64,000 bases of DNA, from contig NZ_CAAHFG010000003.1 in the NCBI RefSeq assembly GCF_900890425.1, positions 310,001 through 374,000 on the forward strand. The letters are read 5' to 3'. A program made the position numbers and the translations under genes. Positions within the stretch are counted from its first letter, which is position 1. The number at the start of each line of letters is the position of its first letter. This document shows positions 15,428 through 27,702 of the stretch, piece by piece. Below the pieces are notes generated by a model that saw only the letters and a list, made by a program, of their open reading frames with translations, ran no database searches and was not told the origin of the DNA. This DNA comes from Pontiella desulfatans. Its GTDB lineage: Bacteria > Verrucomicrobiota > Kiritimatiellia > Kiritimatiellales > Pontiellaceae.

Positions 15428-16726
15428 CTACCGCGTGGCCTTGCCGAGTTCGCCGGCTTTGCCGAGGGCATATTTGGCGAGGATGGGGCCGATGATTTCG
15501 AAGACGATGCAGGTGGCGGTGATGGTGGTGATGACCTTGGTGCCGATCATGTTGCCATGGGCAATGCCGTTTTCGCCAATCGCACCCAGTCCGGCAAATT
15601 CGGCGCCGACGATCAATGAGAGGCCAATGGCCACCCCGGCCTGCGAGAGGATGCCGAGGCCGACATATTTCTTAATCTTATCTTCGACGTGGCCGAAGAT
15701 GGCGCCGAGGCGCGCGCCGCCGATCAGCCCGCCGGAGCGGCCAAGGATGTAGACGATGCCGATGAGGCCTAGGCTGGGCAGCGCGGAGACCTGCAGGTGG
15801 GCGCCGGCCAGGCAGAAAAAGAGCACGAAGGTGAGCGGCATGATTTCGAGCAACGGTGCCGTAACCTTGTGAACGAGCGATTCGCGGCGGGTGTTGATCA
15901 GCACGAAACCAATCACCATGTTGGTGAGGATCAGCGACAGGTGCCACAGCATGGAGAGCCCCGTGCCAAGGGTGATCAGGCCAAAAACAACAATCAGCAT
16001 GTCGCGCGAGTTCTTTACGAAGCGGACCAGCTGGGCCAGCACAAAGCCGAGGACGGTGCCCACCCCGATACTCAGGATGATTTCGATGGTGGGGGCCTTG
16101 AGCATCTGGAAAAAGCCTTCGGAAACATGCCCGGGGGTTTCGGCCAGCAACAGGCTTTTGGAAATGGCGGCCGCAAAACCGAAAATGATGATGGCCAGGC
16201 CGTCGTCGAACCCGACCACGGCGTAGAGGGCTTGGGTCAGGCTGCCGCTGGCCTTGTATTCCTGGATGATGGCCACCGTGCCGGCCGGTGCGCTGGCGGG
16301 GGCCATCGAGCCGAAGATCAGGGCCATGGGCAGGTCGCGCGTAACGGCGTAGATGAGCCCGGTCACAACGAAGAAGGCGGTGAACGATTCGGCGAAGATG
16401 ATCCAGACAATCCCGTGGCCGAGCCGCTTGAGCGATTTCATGCTGAGCTCGGAACCAATGCTGAAGGCCACGAAGCCGAGCGCCACCTGGGTGACGAAGG
16501 CCAGGCTTTCCAGCACCGGTTCGGTAAACAGCTCCATCCCGTATTTCTTGAACGAGGGGCCGAAAAGCGCCCCGACGAGCATGTAGCCAATCAGCGAGGG
16601 CAACGAGGTTTTCTTGATGAGCTTGCCCGCGTAGAAGCAGACGATAAGCATGATGCCCACCAGCGTGAAAAGTTGGGGCATTCCGGCGGAGGCTTCGGCG
16701 GCGTGTTCGAGAGCGGGTGCTGACAT
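15428..16726 (-). CDS. Kef/CPA2-type cation:proton antiporter
   Basis: 432 residues with about 12-13 hydrophobic segments and no C-terminal TrkA-N or TrkA-C domain, so shorter than KefB/KefC. The family pattern is visible in LPSLIGYMLVGALFGPS, VALGFVAFSIGSELS (acidic residue in helix 4) and VVGFDDGLAIIIFGFAAA (paired Asp of the ion site). It likely exchanges Na+ or K+ for protons. The downstream-strand neighbour upstream in transcription is an EIIA-like gene 9 bp away, which may supply the regulatory input that TrkA domains give in other members. Confidence 0.88.
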   Translation of the reverse strand: MSAPALEHAAEASAGMPQLFTLVGIMLIVCFYAGKLIKKTSLPSLIGYMLVGALFGPSFKKYGMELFTEPVLESLAFVTQVALGFVAFSIGSELSMKSLKRLGHGIVWIIFAESFTAFFVVTGLIYAVTRDLPMALIFGSMAPASAPAGTVAIIQEYKASGSLTQALYAVVGFDDGLAIIIFGFAAAISKSLLLAETPGHVSEGFFQMLKAPTIEIILSIGVGTVLGFVLAQLVRFVKNSRDMLIVVFGLITLGTGLSMLWHLSLILTNMVIGFVLINTRRESLVHKVTAPLLEIMPLTFVLFFCLAGAHLQVSALPSLGLIGIVYILGRSGGLIGGARLGAIFGHVEDKIKKYVGLGILSQAGVAIGLSLIVGAEFAGLGAIGENGIAHGNMIGTKVITTITATCIVFEIIGPILAKYALGKAGELGKATR

Positions 16727-16735
16727 TCCTGATTC

Positions 16736-17548
16736 CTAGATGTTGAGGTTGCCGGCGCAGTAGAACAGTTCCTGGACGGTCAACAGGATGTCGTCGCGCT
16801 CGTCCAGCGAACCAACCTTCTGCTCAATGCGGCGGATCGTTTCGTTGGTGTCCTTCTTGTCGACGGTTGCGAGAATCACCTTGCAGAATTCCGCCTGCTT
16901 GTCGCTCCAGAAGCCGGCGAAGAGCGGCATTTTGTGGATATAGTTCGCGGCAGGCTCGGCTTCGGTAACCATGACGGTCGATGAGTTGAAGCCGGCGAAG
17001 ATCTTGATCACGTCCTGGAACAGCTCCTCGTCCTGGATCTGGACGCGGAACAGGTTCTTGTTGTCGTGCTCTTTCGGGTCGGCTTCGTCGCGCACGTGGC
17101 GCAGGAAGTTTTCCGCCAGTACTTCACCGGTGGGCGCCTGCAGCATTTCCTCCACGTTCGCGGGGACGTTGAGCACCTGCGAGATGGCCGAAAGCACCTT
17201 GATATGGATGTTCGAGCTGCTGGACGGGGCAATGATGAAAACGAACAGTTTGACCGGCGCGCCATCCATGGCGGCGAATTCGACGCCATCGGGAACCGAC
17301 AGGATGCCCACTACGAAATCCTCCACGCCATCGAGCCGGCAGTGGGGGATCGCGATGCCGTTGCCAAAGCCGGTGGTGCTCAGCTCCTCGCGGTCGGCCA
17401 GCCCTTTCAGCAGGACCGATTCCTCCAGGTTGGCCAGCACGGCCGATTTTTTGGCCAGCTTGGCGATGGCGGCCAGGACTTCTTCGCGCGTGCGGCAGTC
17501 GGCCTGGGCCATAACGCATTCGCTTCTCAGGGCATTGATCAGGTTCAT
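16736..17548 (-). CDS. PTS EIIA (fructose/nitrogen type) domain protein with extra C-terminal domain
   Basis: 270 residues. Residues 1-150 are an EIIA-2 domain with the phospho-accepting His69 in TTGFGNGIAIPHCRLDG. Residues about 165-270 form a second domain (FRVQIQDEELFQDVIKIFAG ... ILLTVQELFYCAGNL) that looks like an alpha/beta ferredoxin-like (P-II-like) sensor, though I cannot assign it firmly. No EII B or C components are near, so the protein is probably regulatory. It is encoded 9 bp ahead of the antiporter gene and likely controls it. The ribosome site is GAGGAA. Confidence 0.82.
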   Translation of the reverse strand: MNLINALRSECVMAQADCRTREEVLAAIAKLAKKSAVLANLEESVLLKGLADREELSTTGFGNGIAIPHCRLDGVEDFVVGILSVPDGVEFAAMDGAPVKLFVFIIAPSSSSNIHIKVLSAISQVLNVPANVEEMLQAPTGEVLAENFLRHVRDEADPKEHDNKNLFRVQIQDEELFQDVIKIFAGFNSSTVMVTEAEPAANYIHKMPLFAGFWSDKQAEFCKVILATVDKKDTNETIRRIEQKVGSLDERDDILLTVQELFYCAGNLNI

Positions 17549-17638
17549 GTTTGGGGTTCCTCGCTTCGGGTGCTCCAGGCCAAAGTTTGCTGGATGCTGG
17601 GTTGACGCAGTCGATTAAAGAGACGTAGCTTATGGGCT

Positions 17639-18595
17639 ATGCAAAGGACTGTCCAGATTCTATTGCTCGTTGCCCTGCTCCTGCCGATGGCCGGACTCGC
17701 CCGCGAAGAAACGCTCGAGGAGCGCAAGACGCGCATCACCCGCAAATACCTGCGCAAACGCGTGAACATATCCCAGAGCGACATGATCGTGCCTTCCGAC
17801 CTCCCGCAGGAAGACGAACGGGTGGCGGCTTCGGAAAAATACAAGCAGGCCGACGACCTGCTCCAGCAGCAACAGCAACCTTCCACCCTGCCGCCTCCGC
17901 AAGTGCGCAGGCCGATGCCGGAGGAAAAAGAGAGCAATTGGCTGCTGGATGATGCGGCCGAGGAACTGTCCGATCCCTACGCCGACCCATTTGCCATCGG
18001 CAAACCAAACGACTCAACCAGCGACTATTGGGCGTTGTTCGGTGGGCGTTCGAAAGACTCCTCCTCTTCCAGTTCGTCGAGCCGGCGGGGCGAAGACTCT
18101 CGCTATGATCCCTACGCATCCCGCTCGCTAGACCGCTATGGCTCCGGAACCGATGGCCGGGTGAACCAGGGCTTCGATTCATACGGACGTCCGTTGCAGG
18201 GCAGCCGCTATGGCCAATCGACGCAATCCGGACTCTATGGCCAACGGCAGGATTCCTCCGTGTCGGATGGAACGCTGGGTTCGCGCAGATCCTATGGATC
18301 GTCGCCGGATTCCGGCCTCTTGCTCGATTCGTTCCCCCGGACGCAGTCCTCGGGAAGCGATGCCTATCGCCGCTACGATTCCGGCTCCCGCGAAACCCGG
18401 GGATATACGCCTACCTATCAGAGTCCGCTCCAGACCCGCCGCGAACAACAGCGGCAACAGGGCGCGCAGGACTACCAAAAGAAGGAATACCAGCAACCCA
18501 ACACCTATCAGCAATGGAAAGACCGCAGCAAGGCCTGGGATCCCACCAAGGACGATGCCTACGTGGATGAACTGATGCGGAAGAACCGGAAATAA
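17639..18595 (+). CDS. Secreted low-complexity Ser/Arg/Tyr/Gln-rich protein
   Basis: 318 residues. An N-terminal signal peptide (MQRTVQILLLVALLLPMAGLA, cut near residue 21) is followed by a charged region, a Gln run (DDLLQQQQQP), a Ser run (KDSSSSSSSSRRGED) and many SRYG, DRYGS, GSRYGQS and YRRYDSGS segments. No known domain is seen. The composition suggests a disordered, possibly cell-surface or matrix protein. Many Tyr and Arg residues could support phase separation or cross-linking; this is speculation. It is divergent from the EIIA-like gene and followed by a terminator. Confidence 0.65.
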   Translation: MQRTVQILLLVALLLPMAGLAREETLEERKTRITRKYLRKRVNISQSDMIVPSDLPQEDERVAASEKYKQADDLLQQQQQPSTLPPPQVRRPMPEEKESNWLLDDAAEELSDPYADPFAIGKPNDSTSDYWALFGGRSKDSSSSSSSSRRGEDSRYDPYASRSLDRYGSGTDGRVNQGFDSYGRPLQGSRYGQSTQSGLYGQRQDSSVSDGTLGSRRSYGSSPDSGLLLDSFPRTQSSGSDAYRRYDSGSRETRGYTPTYQSPLQTRREQQRQQGAQDYQKKEYQQPNTYQQWKDRSKAWDPTKDDAYVDELMRKNRK

Positions 18596-18606
18596 AAAAA
18601 GACTGA

Positions 18607-18647
18607 GCCTCTTGCAAAACCCTTCGAGTTCGCGAGGCGGTTTTTTG
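18607..18647 (+). terminator. Probable terminator after the low-complexity protein gene
   Basis: Stem GCCTC-TT-GC paired with GC-GAGGC around a 17-nt loop, followed by GGTTTTTTG. The stem is short and bulged. Confidence 0.55.
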
Positions 18648-18663
18648 TTAAAAGTTGTTGGTA

Positions 18664-19067
18664 TATGAACTTAACTTGAATGGTCTCACCACAGAGAACC
18701 TGGCGCGGCATAGCCGCAACCAAATTGTTTAGAACCACTGATGAACACCGAAGACTCAGATTTTTTTACCACAGAGAACTCAGAGACACAGAGCATCCTA
18801 ATCCTCTGAGCCTCAGTGTCCTCTAGCGCAGCGGGTGGTGAAAACTTGTCAGGAAAACAAGAAATTGACGGATAGTAGTACAGAGACACAGAGCATCCTA
18901 ATCCTCTGAGCCTCAGTGTCCTCTAGCGCAGCGGGTGGTGAAAACTTGTCAGGAAAATAAGAAATTGACGAATAGTAGTACGGAGGCACAGAGGAGCGGG
19001 AATGTTCAATTGCTCTGTGTCTCGGTGACCTCTGTGGTAAAAAACAAATCTGTTTAATTGGGTATTA
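18664..19067. repeat. Large compound ACCACAGAG repeat cluster
   Basis: About 400 bp of repeat arms fill the 620-bp gap between the low-complexity gene and the small lipoprotein gene. The outer flanks are CTTAACTTGAATGGTCTC on the left and CAAATCTGTTTAATTGGGTA on the right, the same ends as the 125-bp unit at 3787. Several units are nested inside, matching 4034-4246 in reverse complement. No gene is seen in the remaining stretches. Confidence 0.75.
18781..18980. repeat. Exact 100-bp tandem duplication inside the repeat cluster
   Basis: Bases 18781-18880 and 18881-18980 are the same 100-bp unit with only two differences (C/T and G/A). Each unit runs from CAGAGACACAGAGCATCC to GATAGTAGTA or AATAGTAGTA. 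The high identity shows a recent duplication. Confidence 0.85.
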
Positions 19068-19216
19068 TTGGGGTAAACCGCTGGTTTCGTATGACTTGTC
19101 CTGATAACAAATAACCAGTGCCTGATAACTGGAACGGAAAACCAGAGGTTTTGCAAGTTCCTCGGCCGGATGCCAATTTTGGCACCGGCCCTGTTAAAAT
19201 TCGGAACGTTTGCGGG

Positions 19217-19552
19217 TTAGAGTTCCTTGTAGTTCACCACCTTGCCCTCCACCAGCATCACCTCGTATTTCGATTCCTTGAGGGTGCGGTTGAGCTGCCC
19301 GATGCGGCGCTCGATCTCTTCGTTGGTCTCCATCGAAGCTTCGGGGGCGGGAGCCGGCTCTTCCCTATAGGTGTAGTAGAAATATTCTGCGTCATCCCGC
19401 TCTTCCGTGTAGTCCGGTTGTCCAAGGATTTTGACGACCTCGTCCTTCGCCATGCCCTCCTGGACATCGCTGAGTTTCCAAGGTCTGAACGTGGTTGCGC
19501 ATCCGGCAAGGAACAGCACCACGGTGGCCAGCATCAAGCTCATTGTTTTCAT
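19217..19552 (-). CDS. Small BamE/SmpA-like lipoprotein
   Basis: 111 residues from the second Met (MKTMSLMLATVVLFLAGC), which gives a clean type II signal with lipobox LAGC at Cys18; a Met two residues earlier is possible. The mature part SDVQEGMAKDEVVKILGQPD is the signature of SmpA/OmlA (BamE-like) proteins, which help outer-membrane protein assembly. A helical, charged C-terminal part follows. It lies 33 bp after ftsH on the same strand and may share its transcript. Confidence 0.7.
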   Translation of the reverse strand: MKTMSLMLATVVLFLAGCATTFRPWKLSDVQEGMAKDEVVKILGQPDYTEERDDAEYFYYTYREEPAPAPEASMETNEEIERRIGQLNRTLKESKYEVMLVEGKVVNYKEL

Positions 19553-19584
19553 GTGCACATGTTAATCCGGACGAAACGAAATGT

Positions 19585-21555
19585 CTATTCCGTTTCCGCT
19601 TCCGATTTCGGTTCCGCTTCGGAGTCCGCTGCGGCCTCCTCGATCGGGGGCGGTTCGGTTTTTTCGGAACCCTCGGGGAGCTTGCCGGTCTTCATGATGG
19701 AATCGACTTCCGCAAAATCAAGCACTTCGCGCTCGATCAGCAATTCGGAGAGTGCCACCAGTTGCTCCCGGTTGTCGGTCAGGATTTTCATGCATTTGTC
19801 ATAGGCCTCCGCGAGGATGCGTTGCACTTCCTGGTCGATCTTCTGCGAGGTTTCTTCGCTGTGTTCGTGCGCGCCGCTAATGCCCTGCCCCAGGAAAACG
19901 GGCTGGTTGTGGCTGCCAAGGTTTTGCGGGCCGAGCAGTTTGCTCATGCCGTATTCGCAAACCATGGCGCGGGCAATCATGGTGGAACGTTCAATATCGT
20001 TGTGGGCGCCCGTGGTCACGTCCTCGAAAATCATCTCTTCGGCCGCGCGGCCGCCCATCAGGGCAACCAGGTCGGCTTCAAGCCGCTTTTGGCTCTGCGT
20101 GTAGCGGTCCTTTTCCGGCAGCGACATCGTGGCGCCCAGCGCCCGGCCGCGCGGGATGATCGTAACCTTGTGGATCGGCTCGCATTCCGGGGTCTTGTAC
20201 ATCGCAATGGCGTGGCCGGCCTCGTGGTAGGCCGTCAGCTTCTTCTCTTCCGGATCCAGCACATGGCTGCGGCGCTCGCGGCCCCACATCACCTTGTCGC
20301 GTGCTTCTTCCATATCCTCTTGCTCAACAAAGTCGGCGCCGCGCCGCGAGGCCAGCAGGGCGGCTTCGTTCACCAGGTTGGCCAGGTCGGCCCCCGAGAA
20401 GCCCGGCGTTCCGCGCGCCGAGCGCTTCAGATCGACCTGGTCCGAGAGGCGGACGTTGCGGGAATGGATTTTCAGGATCTGTTCGCGGCCTTCGAGCGTC
20501 GGCAGGTCAACCACCACCTGGCGGTCGAAGCGGCCCGGGCGCAACAGGGCGGGGTCGAGCACGTCGGGACGGTTCGTGGCCGCCACGATAATGATGCCTT
20601 CCTGCGTGTCGAAGCCGTCCATCTCGACCAGCAGGGCGTTGAGCGTCTGCTCGCGTTCGTCGTGCCCCCCGCCAATGCCGCTGAAACGGCTGCGGCCAAC
20701 GGCATCGATTTCGTCGATGAAGATGATGCACGGGGCGTTTTTCTTCCCCTGTTCAAACATGTCGCGCACGCGGGAGGCGCCGATCCCGACAAACATTTCA
20801 ACAAAGTCGGAGCCGCTGATGGTGAAGAAGGGCACGTCGGCCTCGCCGGCGACGGCTTTGGCCAGCAACGTCTTTCCGGTTCCCGGCGAACCGGAGAGCA
20901 ACACGCCTTTGGGCATTTTTCCGCCGAGTTTCTGGAACCGCTTCGGGTCTTTCAGGAATTCGACCACTTCCGCCAGCTCCTCCTTGGCTTCGTCAACGCC
21001 GGCCACATCCTTGAACGTAATCTTGTTCTTGTCCTGCGTCAGCAGCTTGGCGCGGCTCTTGCCGAAGCTCATCGCCCCGCGCCCCGCATTCTTCATCTGG
21101 CGGATGAAGATGAAATAAATGATGCCGAAAATCAGGATGAACGGAACGATGTTGGCGAGAATCGAGACCAGCATGGTCTTCGGGCGCTTCACCTTCACCT
21201 GGACTCCATTGTCCTCCAGCATCTCCATCAGCTTTTCCGTCAGGATGATTTCCGTGCGGAACTGGGTGGTGCCGGATTCGTTGATGTCCATCGACTCGCC
21301 GGAAACATAGTGGTTGCCGGCCCCGTCGTGGGCAATGTCCACTTTCGATACCCGGCCGTTCTTAACCATGTTCACGAAATCGGTATATTCGATCTCGTTC
21401 GACTTCTGCGAGTTGTTCGAGAAAAGGTGCAGGACGGTCAGGAATACGGCCATCATCAGGAACGAGATCGCCAATCCGCGCATCGGCATCGGCGGCGGCC
21501 CCTTCTTGCCTGGTTTGTTTCCCTTGGGTTCCTTCTGTTGCTTGTCATCTGCCAT
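19585..21555 (-). CDS. ftsH: ATP-dependent zinc metalloprotease FtsH
   Basis: About 656 residues from MADDKQQ; an upstream in-frame Met is less likely. Two membrane helices (about 25-45 and 120-140) flank the periplasmic domain. The AAA+ domain has Walker A GSPGTGKT (family norm GPPGTGKT, so Pro to Ser), Walker [13 protein letters not shown] and the second region of homology ending in RPGRFDRQV. The zinc site is HEAGH ([12 protein letters not shown]). The C-terminus is acidic. FtsH removes misfolded membrane proteins and regulators. It follows tilS on the same strand. Confidence 0.95.
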   Translation of the reverse strand: MADDKQQKEPKGNKPGKKGPPPMPMRGLAISFLMMAVFLTVLHLFSNNSQKSNEIEYTDFVNMVKNGRVSKVDIAHDGAGNHYVSGESMDINESGTTQFRTEIILTEKLMEMLEDNGVQVKVKRPKTMLVSILANIVPFILIFGIIYFIFIRQMKNAGRGAMSFGKSRAKLLTQDKNKITFKDVAGVDEAKEELAEVVEFLKDPKRFQKLGGKMPKGVLLSGSPGTGKTLLAKAVAGEADVPFFTISGSDFVEMFVGIGASRVRDMFEQGKKNAPCIIFIDEIDAVGRSRFSGIGGGHDEREQTLNALLVEMDGFDTQEGIIIVAATNRPDVLDPALLRPGRFDRQVVVDLPTLEGREQILKIHSRNVRLSDQVDLKRSARGTPGFSGADLANLVNEAALLASRRGADFVEQEDMEEARDKVMWGRERRSHVLDPEEKKLTAYHEAGHAIAMYKTPECEPIHKVTIIPRGRALGATMSLPEKDRYTQSQKRLEADLVALMGGRAAEEMIFEDVTTGAHNDIERSTMIARAMVCEYGMSKLLGPQNLGSHNQPVFLGQGISGAHEHSEETSQKIDQEVQRILAEAYDKCMKILTDNREQLVALSELLIEREVLDFAEVDSIMKTGKLPEGSEKTEPPPIEEAAADSEAEPKSEAETE

Positions 21556-21637
21556 AATTAAATCTTTCTGTGAAAAACTGCGCAAAAACTAACACCGCCA
21601 TGGGGCGAATGCAACGTGTACACACACAAACTTGGAG

Positions 21638-22909
21638 TCATTCGGTGCCGTTTTGTTCAATGCGGAGATGCACGGCTTTCCCATCCCGTCCCCGCACGTC
21701 CCATCCGCGCGCCGTCCGGTAGCCCGGCAACCAGATGATTTCATTCCTGCACACCACGACCGGAACGCCTGCGCGTTGCTCCCTGGGCACCTTTTGGTCG
21801 GTCAGGATATCCTGCAGTTTGCGGCTGCCCGCCATGCCCAGCGGTTCCATCCGATCGCCGGGCCGCCAGCCACGGACCTCGATGGGCGATCCGCCGACCT
21901 TCTCCGCATCGAACGAGGCCTCCGCCGGAAGCACGCCCGCGCCCTTGCCATGGTCTTTCCGCCAGCCCGTCCCCGTCTCCATCGTCAACCGAACGCAGGG
22001 CAGGCTTTCCGGCCTGCACAACCCGGTCTCGAAGCGGGGTTCCCCATATTCCACCACCACGCGCTGCCGTTCGTTCAGCTCAAAAACCGTTGTGCCTGCT
22101 GCCGCATCCATGAGCGAAAGGATCTTTTCGATGCAATCGAAGGAGACCTCTTCAGCCCCTTGGTCGAACAGCCACATCCGGAGCGTTCGCCGCCGGGCGG
22201 CCAGGGATTCCGACCCATCCTGCATCGCGGTCATCCACTCGTTCTCGGCGCGCAGGATTTCCATCGTTCGCAGAATGGTGTTGCGGATGCCCGGGTTCAG
22301 TTCCTTTTCGAGCAGAGGCAGCACCGTGTGCCGCACCTTGTTCCGCAGGAAGGTTTCGTCGGCGTTGCTGGCATCTTCCCGCCAGGACAGCTCTTTTTCT
22401 TCGAGCCACTGCAAAATGGTTTCCCGCGGAATCTCCAGCATCGGACGGATCAGCCGGATCGGGCCGATCTCTTGTTTGAAGGCCATTCCGCCCAGGCCCT
22501 CGCAACCCGCCCCCCGGGCAAGCCGGAGGAGAAAGGTTTCGGCCTGGTCGTCCGCATGGTGGGCGAGGGCAATCACGGCGTTCTCGAATTCCGCAAAAAA
22601 ACCGTGCCGCGCCTGCCGCGCCGCCATCTCGAGCGACTGCCCGCTTTCCTGGGCCAGCGCCCGGACATCGACCGACTTCACCTCAACGGGAAATCCAAGC
22701 GCGCGAACAAAGCGTTCATCGGCATCCGATTCCGCGCCGCGCAGGTTGTGGTTCACATGCGCAACGGTGAAACGGATTCCAAGCTCGTGGAGCGCATGCG
22801 CCAAGGCAACCGAGTCGGCCCCGCCCGAAACCCCGACCACCACGTTCGCGCCATCGGGGATCAGTTCGTGGCGATCAATCGCCTCGCGGATGGCAACGGC
22901 AAGGTTCAC
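21638..22909 (-). CDS. tilS: tRNA(Ile)-lysidine synthase TilS
   Basis: 423 residues from a GTG start three bases past the secA stop. The N-terminal PP-loop ATP-pyrophosphatase motif SGGADS is at about residues 29-34, followed by HVNHNLRGAESDADERFV and ALAHHADDQAETFLLRLARG, both diagnostic for TilS. The C-terminal TilS_C domain (VRGWRPGDRMEPLGMAGSRK) is present. It converts C34 of the CAU-anticodon tRNA-Ile to lysidine, so AUA is read as Ile. The secA-tilS-ftsH order places it in a housekeeping run; tilS beside ftsH is common in bacteria. Confidence 0.93.
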   Translation of the reverse strand: MNLAVAIREAIDRHELIPDGANVVVGVSGGADSVALAHALHELGIRFTVAHVNHNLRGAESDADERFVRALGFPVEVKSVDVRALAQESGQSLEMAARQARHGFFAEFENAVIALAHHADDQAETFLLRLARGAGCEGLGGMAFKQEIGPIRLIRPMLEIPRETILQWLEEKELSWREDASNADETFLRNKVRHTVLPLLEKELNPGIRNTILRTMEILRAENEWMTAMQDGSESLAARRRTLRMWLFDQGAEEVSFDCIEKILSLMDAAAGTTVFELNERQRVVVEYGEPRFETGLCRPESLPCVRLTMETGTGWRKDHGKGAGVLPAEASFDAEKVGGSPIEVRGWRPGDRMEPLGMAGSRKLQDILTDQKVPREQRAGVPVVVCRNEIIWLPGYRTARGWDVRGRDGKAVHLRIEQNGTE

Positions 22910-22912
22910 GCA

Positions 22913-25981
<3,069 letters not shown>

Positions 25982-26147
25982 GTCCGTTCCTGTGTTTGCA
26001 AAAAGAGGAAGAAACCTACCTCATTTGCCGCCCCCCCACAAGCCGTGATTAGGAAAAGGGCGGCCACCTTGGCGGCGGGGTTTTGAAGAAATTCTTCTCT
26101 TGAATAGTACTTGATCCGCGCAGGCAAAGTTTCTAGCATTCCCGACT

Positions 26148-27611
26148 ATGCAAAGCGATGGGTCAGCGCCAATTCCGTTGGTCATCTACGGCGTGCCGTT
26201 CCACAACGTCACGTTCGAAGAGGCCATCGACTGGATTGTTGAACGGGTGCGCTCCGGCCGCCCGGCCAACATAGCCACCGCAAACCTCGATTTTGTCACC
26301 CGCGCCTGGAGCGATCCCGAGCTGCAGCGCATCCTCATCGATGCCGATCTGGTGCTCGCCGACGGCTTTCCCATCGTGAAACTCGCCCCGTTTTTCGGCC
26401 CGGCCTTGAAGGACCGGGTCACCGGCTCCGACCTGACGCCCATGCTGGCGGAACGGGCCGCGAGGGAGGGCATGAGCATCTACGGCCTCGGCAGCGCGCA
26501 GGGCGTGGCCGAAAAGGCCATGGATATCCTGAAGAAACGGCATCCCGATCTCAAGGTTGCGGGAACCTTCTCGCCGCCTTTTGCCCCCCTGCTCGAAATG
26601 GATCACCGCAAAATCCTGCAAAAGCTCGAACGGGCCGGGCCGGACATCCTCTTCGTTGCGCTCGGGGCCCCCAAGCAGGACAAGTTCATCAGCATGCATG
26701 TGCGCGGATGGAATGTTCCCGTCGCCATGGGCGTCGGCGCTTCGCTCGATTTCATCACCGGCGAGCAGCGCCGGGCGCCCTTGTGGATGCGCAAGCACCA
26801 TCTCGAATGGTTCTGGCGCATCTGCTGCAATCCCCGGCGGCTATTGGTTCGCTACCTCGAAAACGTCCGCTTCCTGCTGTCCGCATCGCGGCAAATGTAT
26901 TTGATCCATCGAATGGCCGACAAACCCCGCCCGTTCGAGGCGCTGGAGGAGCGCGGTTTCCTCGAATTGGAAGACAAAGGAATTGCCGTGGAGCGCTTCC
27001 AGGGCTTCGAGTCCGAATCCGCCGCCCGCGGTTTGGTGGAACACATCGCCCATACCGCCAAGGGTATGAATCTGTTGCTCGACCTCCATGCCGTTCCCTG
27101 GCTGGACAGCCTGGAACTCGGCGCCCTCCTCGAAATCAACAAGCTTTGTCGCTCGTGGGGGAAACGGCTCATTCTCTACGCCCCGCGTCCCAAGGTGCTT
27201 CGCCTGCTCGAAACCTGCCGCCTGACCGACTATTTCAACACCGCCACCCGTCTCGACGAGGTCGAAGCCATTGCCCGGAACCTGACGGAGCACCTCGACG
27301 GTGGAACCATCTACGAAGAGGGCTCGCTCAAACTCGAACTTCCCATGGAACTCACCTCGGCCACCTTGCCCTCCTACGAAAAAGAGGCGGAGTTCATCCG
27401 TCGCGAACTCAAGGAGCAGGGCATCCTCAAAACCGTCGAGGTCGATGCCGCCCAGCTCGATTTCATCGACAGCTCCGGCCTCGGCTTCCTCATTGCCCTG
27501 AAGAAAACCACGCAGGACGAAGGCGTATCCATGTCCATCGCCAACCTGCCCACCAAACCCCGCCGCACCTTCGAAATCGCCCGCGTCGACAAGGTGCTCC
27601 TACACGCATAA
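26148..27611 (+). CDS. WecG/TagA/CpsF glycosyltransferase fused to two STAS domains
   Basis: 487 residues. Residues about 12-240 are a GT26 glycosyltransferase: NIATANLDFVTRA, ADLVLADGFPIV, VTGSDLTPML, FVALGAPKQDKFI and GVGASLDFITGEQRRAP are its hallmarks; such enzymes add N-acetylmannosaminuronate or ManNAc to lipid-linked surface glycans. Residues about 275-375 form a STAS-like domain with VPWLDSLELGALLEI. Residues about 385-487 form a second STAS domain with the canonical FIDSSGLGFLIAL; in each, a Ser after Asp is the expected phosphorylation site. STAS domains normally respond to anti-sigma kinases, so glycan synthesis may be under partner-switch control. The gene stands alone, divergent from secA. 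Confidence 0.82.
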   Translation: MQSDGSAPIPLVIYGVPFHNVTFEEAIDWIVERVRSGRPANIATANLDFVTRAWSDPELQRILIDADLVLADGFPIVKLAPFFGPALKDRVTGSDLTPMLAERAAREGMSIYGLGSAQGVAEKAMDILKKRHPDLKVAGTFSPPFAPLLEMDHRKILQKLERAGPDILFVALGAPKQDKFISMHVRGWNVPVAMGVGASLDFITGEQRRAPLWMRKHHLEWFWRICCNPRRLLVRYLENVRFLLSASRQMYLIHRMADKPRPFEALEERGFLELEDKGIAVERFQGFESESAARGLVEHIAHTAKGMNLLLDLHAVPWLDSLELGALLEINKLCRSWGKRLILYAPRPKVLRLLETCRLTDYFNTATRLDEVEAIARNLTEHLDGGTIYEEGSLKLELPMELTSATLPSYEKEAEFIRRELKEQGILKTVEVDAAQLDFIDSSGLGFLIALKKTTQDEGVSMSIANLPTKPRRTFEIARVDKVLLHA

Positions 27612-27652
27612 GTCCTCCCGGACTTCCTTCCATCAAGCTCTTCCCGCACTCG

Positions 27653-27700
27653 AAGTATATCATCCAACCACCACGATCGTGGGTGTTGGATGATATACTT
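27653..27700. repeat. 48-bp palindromic repeat, copy 1
   Basis: The arms AAGTATATCATCCAACCACC and its near complement GTTGGATGATATACTT surround CACGATCGTGG. Two mismatches break the symmetry near the centre. An almost identical copy lies at 36540-36587. It sits between the convergent glycosyltransferase and endonuclease V genes, where it could terminate both. Confidence 0.85.
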
Positions 27701-27702
27701 TC

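Noticed and set aside
18664-19067. CRISPR array
   Set aside because: The repeats are inverted, of unequal length and without regular spacers; no cas genes are nearby.
19170-19200. Sigma-54 promoter (TTTTGGCACCGGCC)
   Set aside because: The -24 half fits but no GC lies at the correct -12 spacing, and it is inside the 3' end region of a gene on the other strand.
19495-21561. 688-residue open frame antisense to ftsH
   Set aside because: Shadow of ftsH, where all AAA+ and zinc motifs lie on the minus strand.
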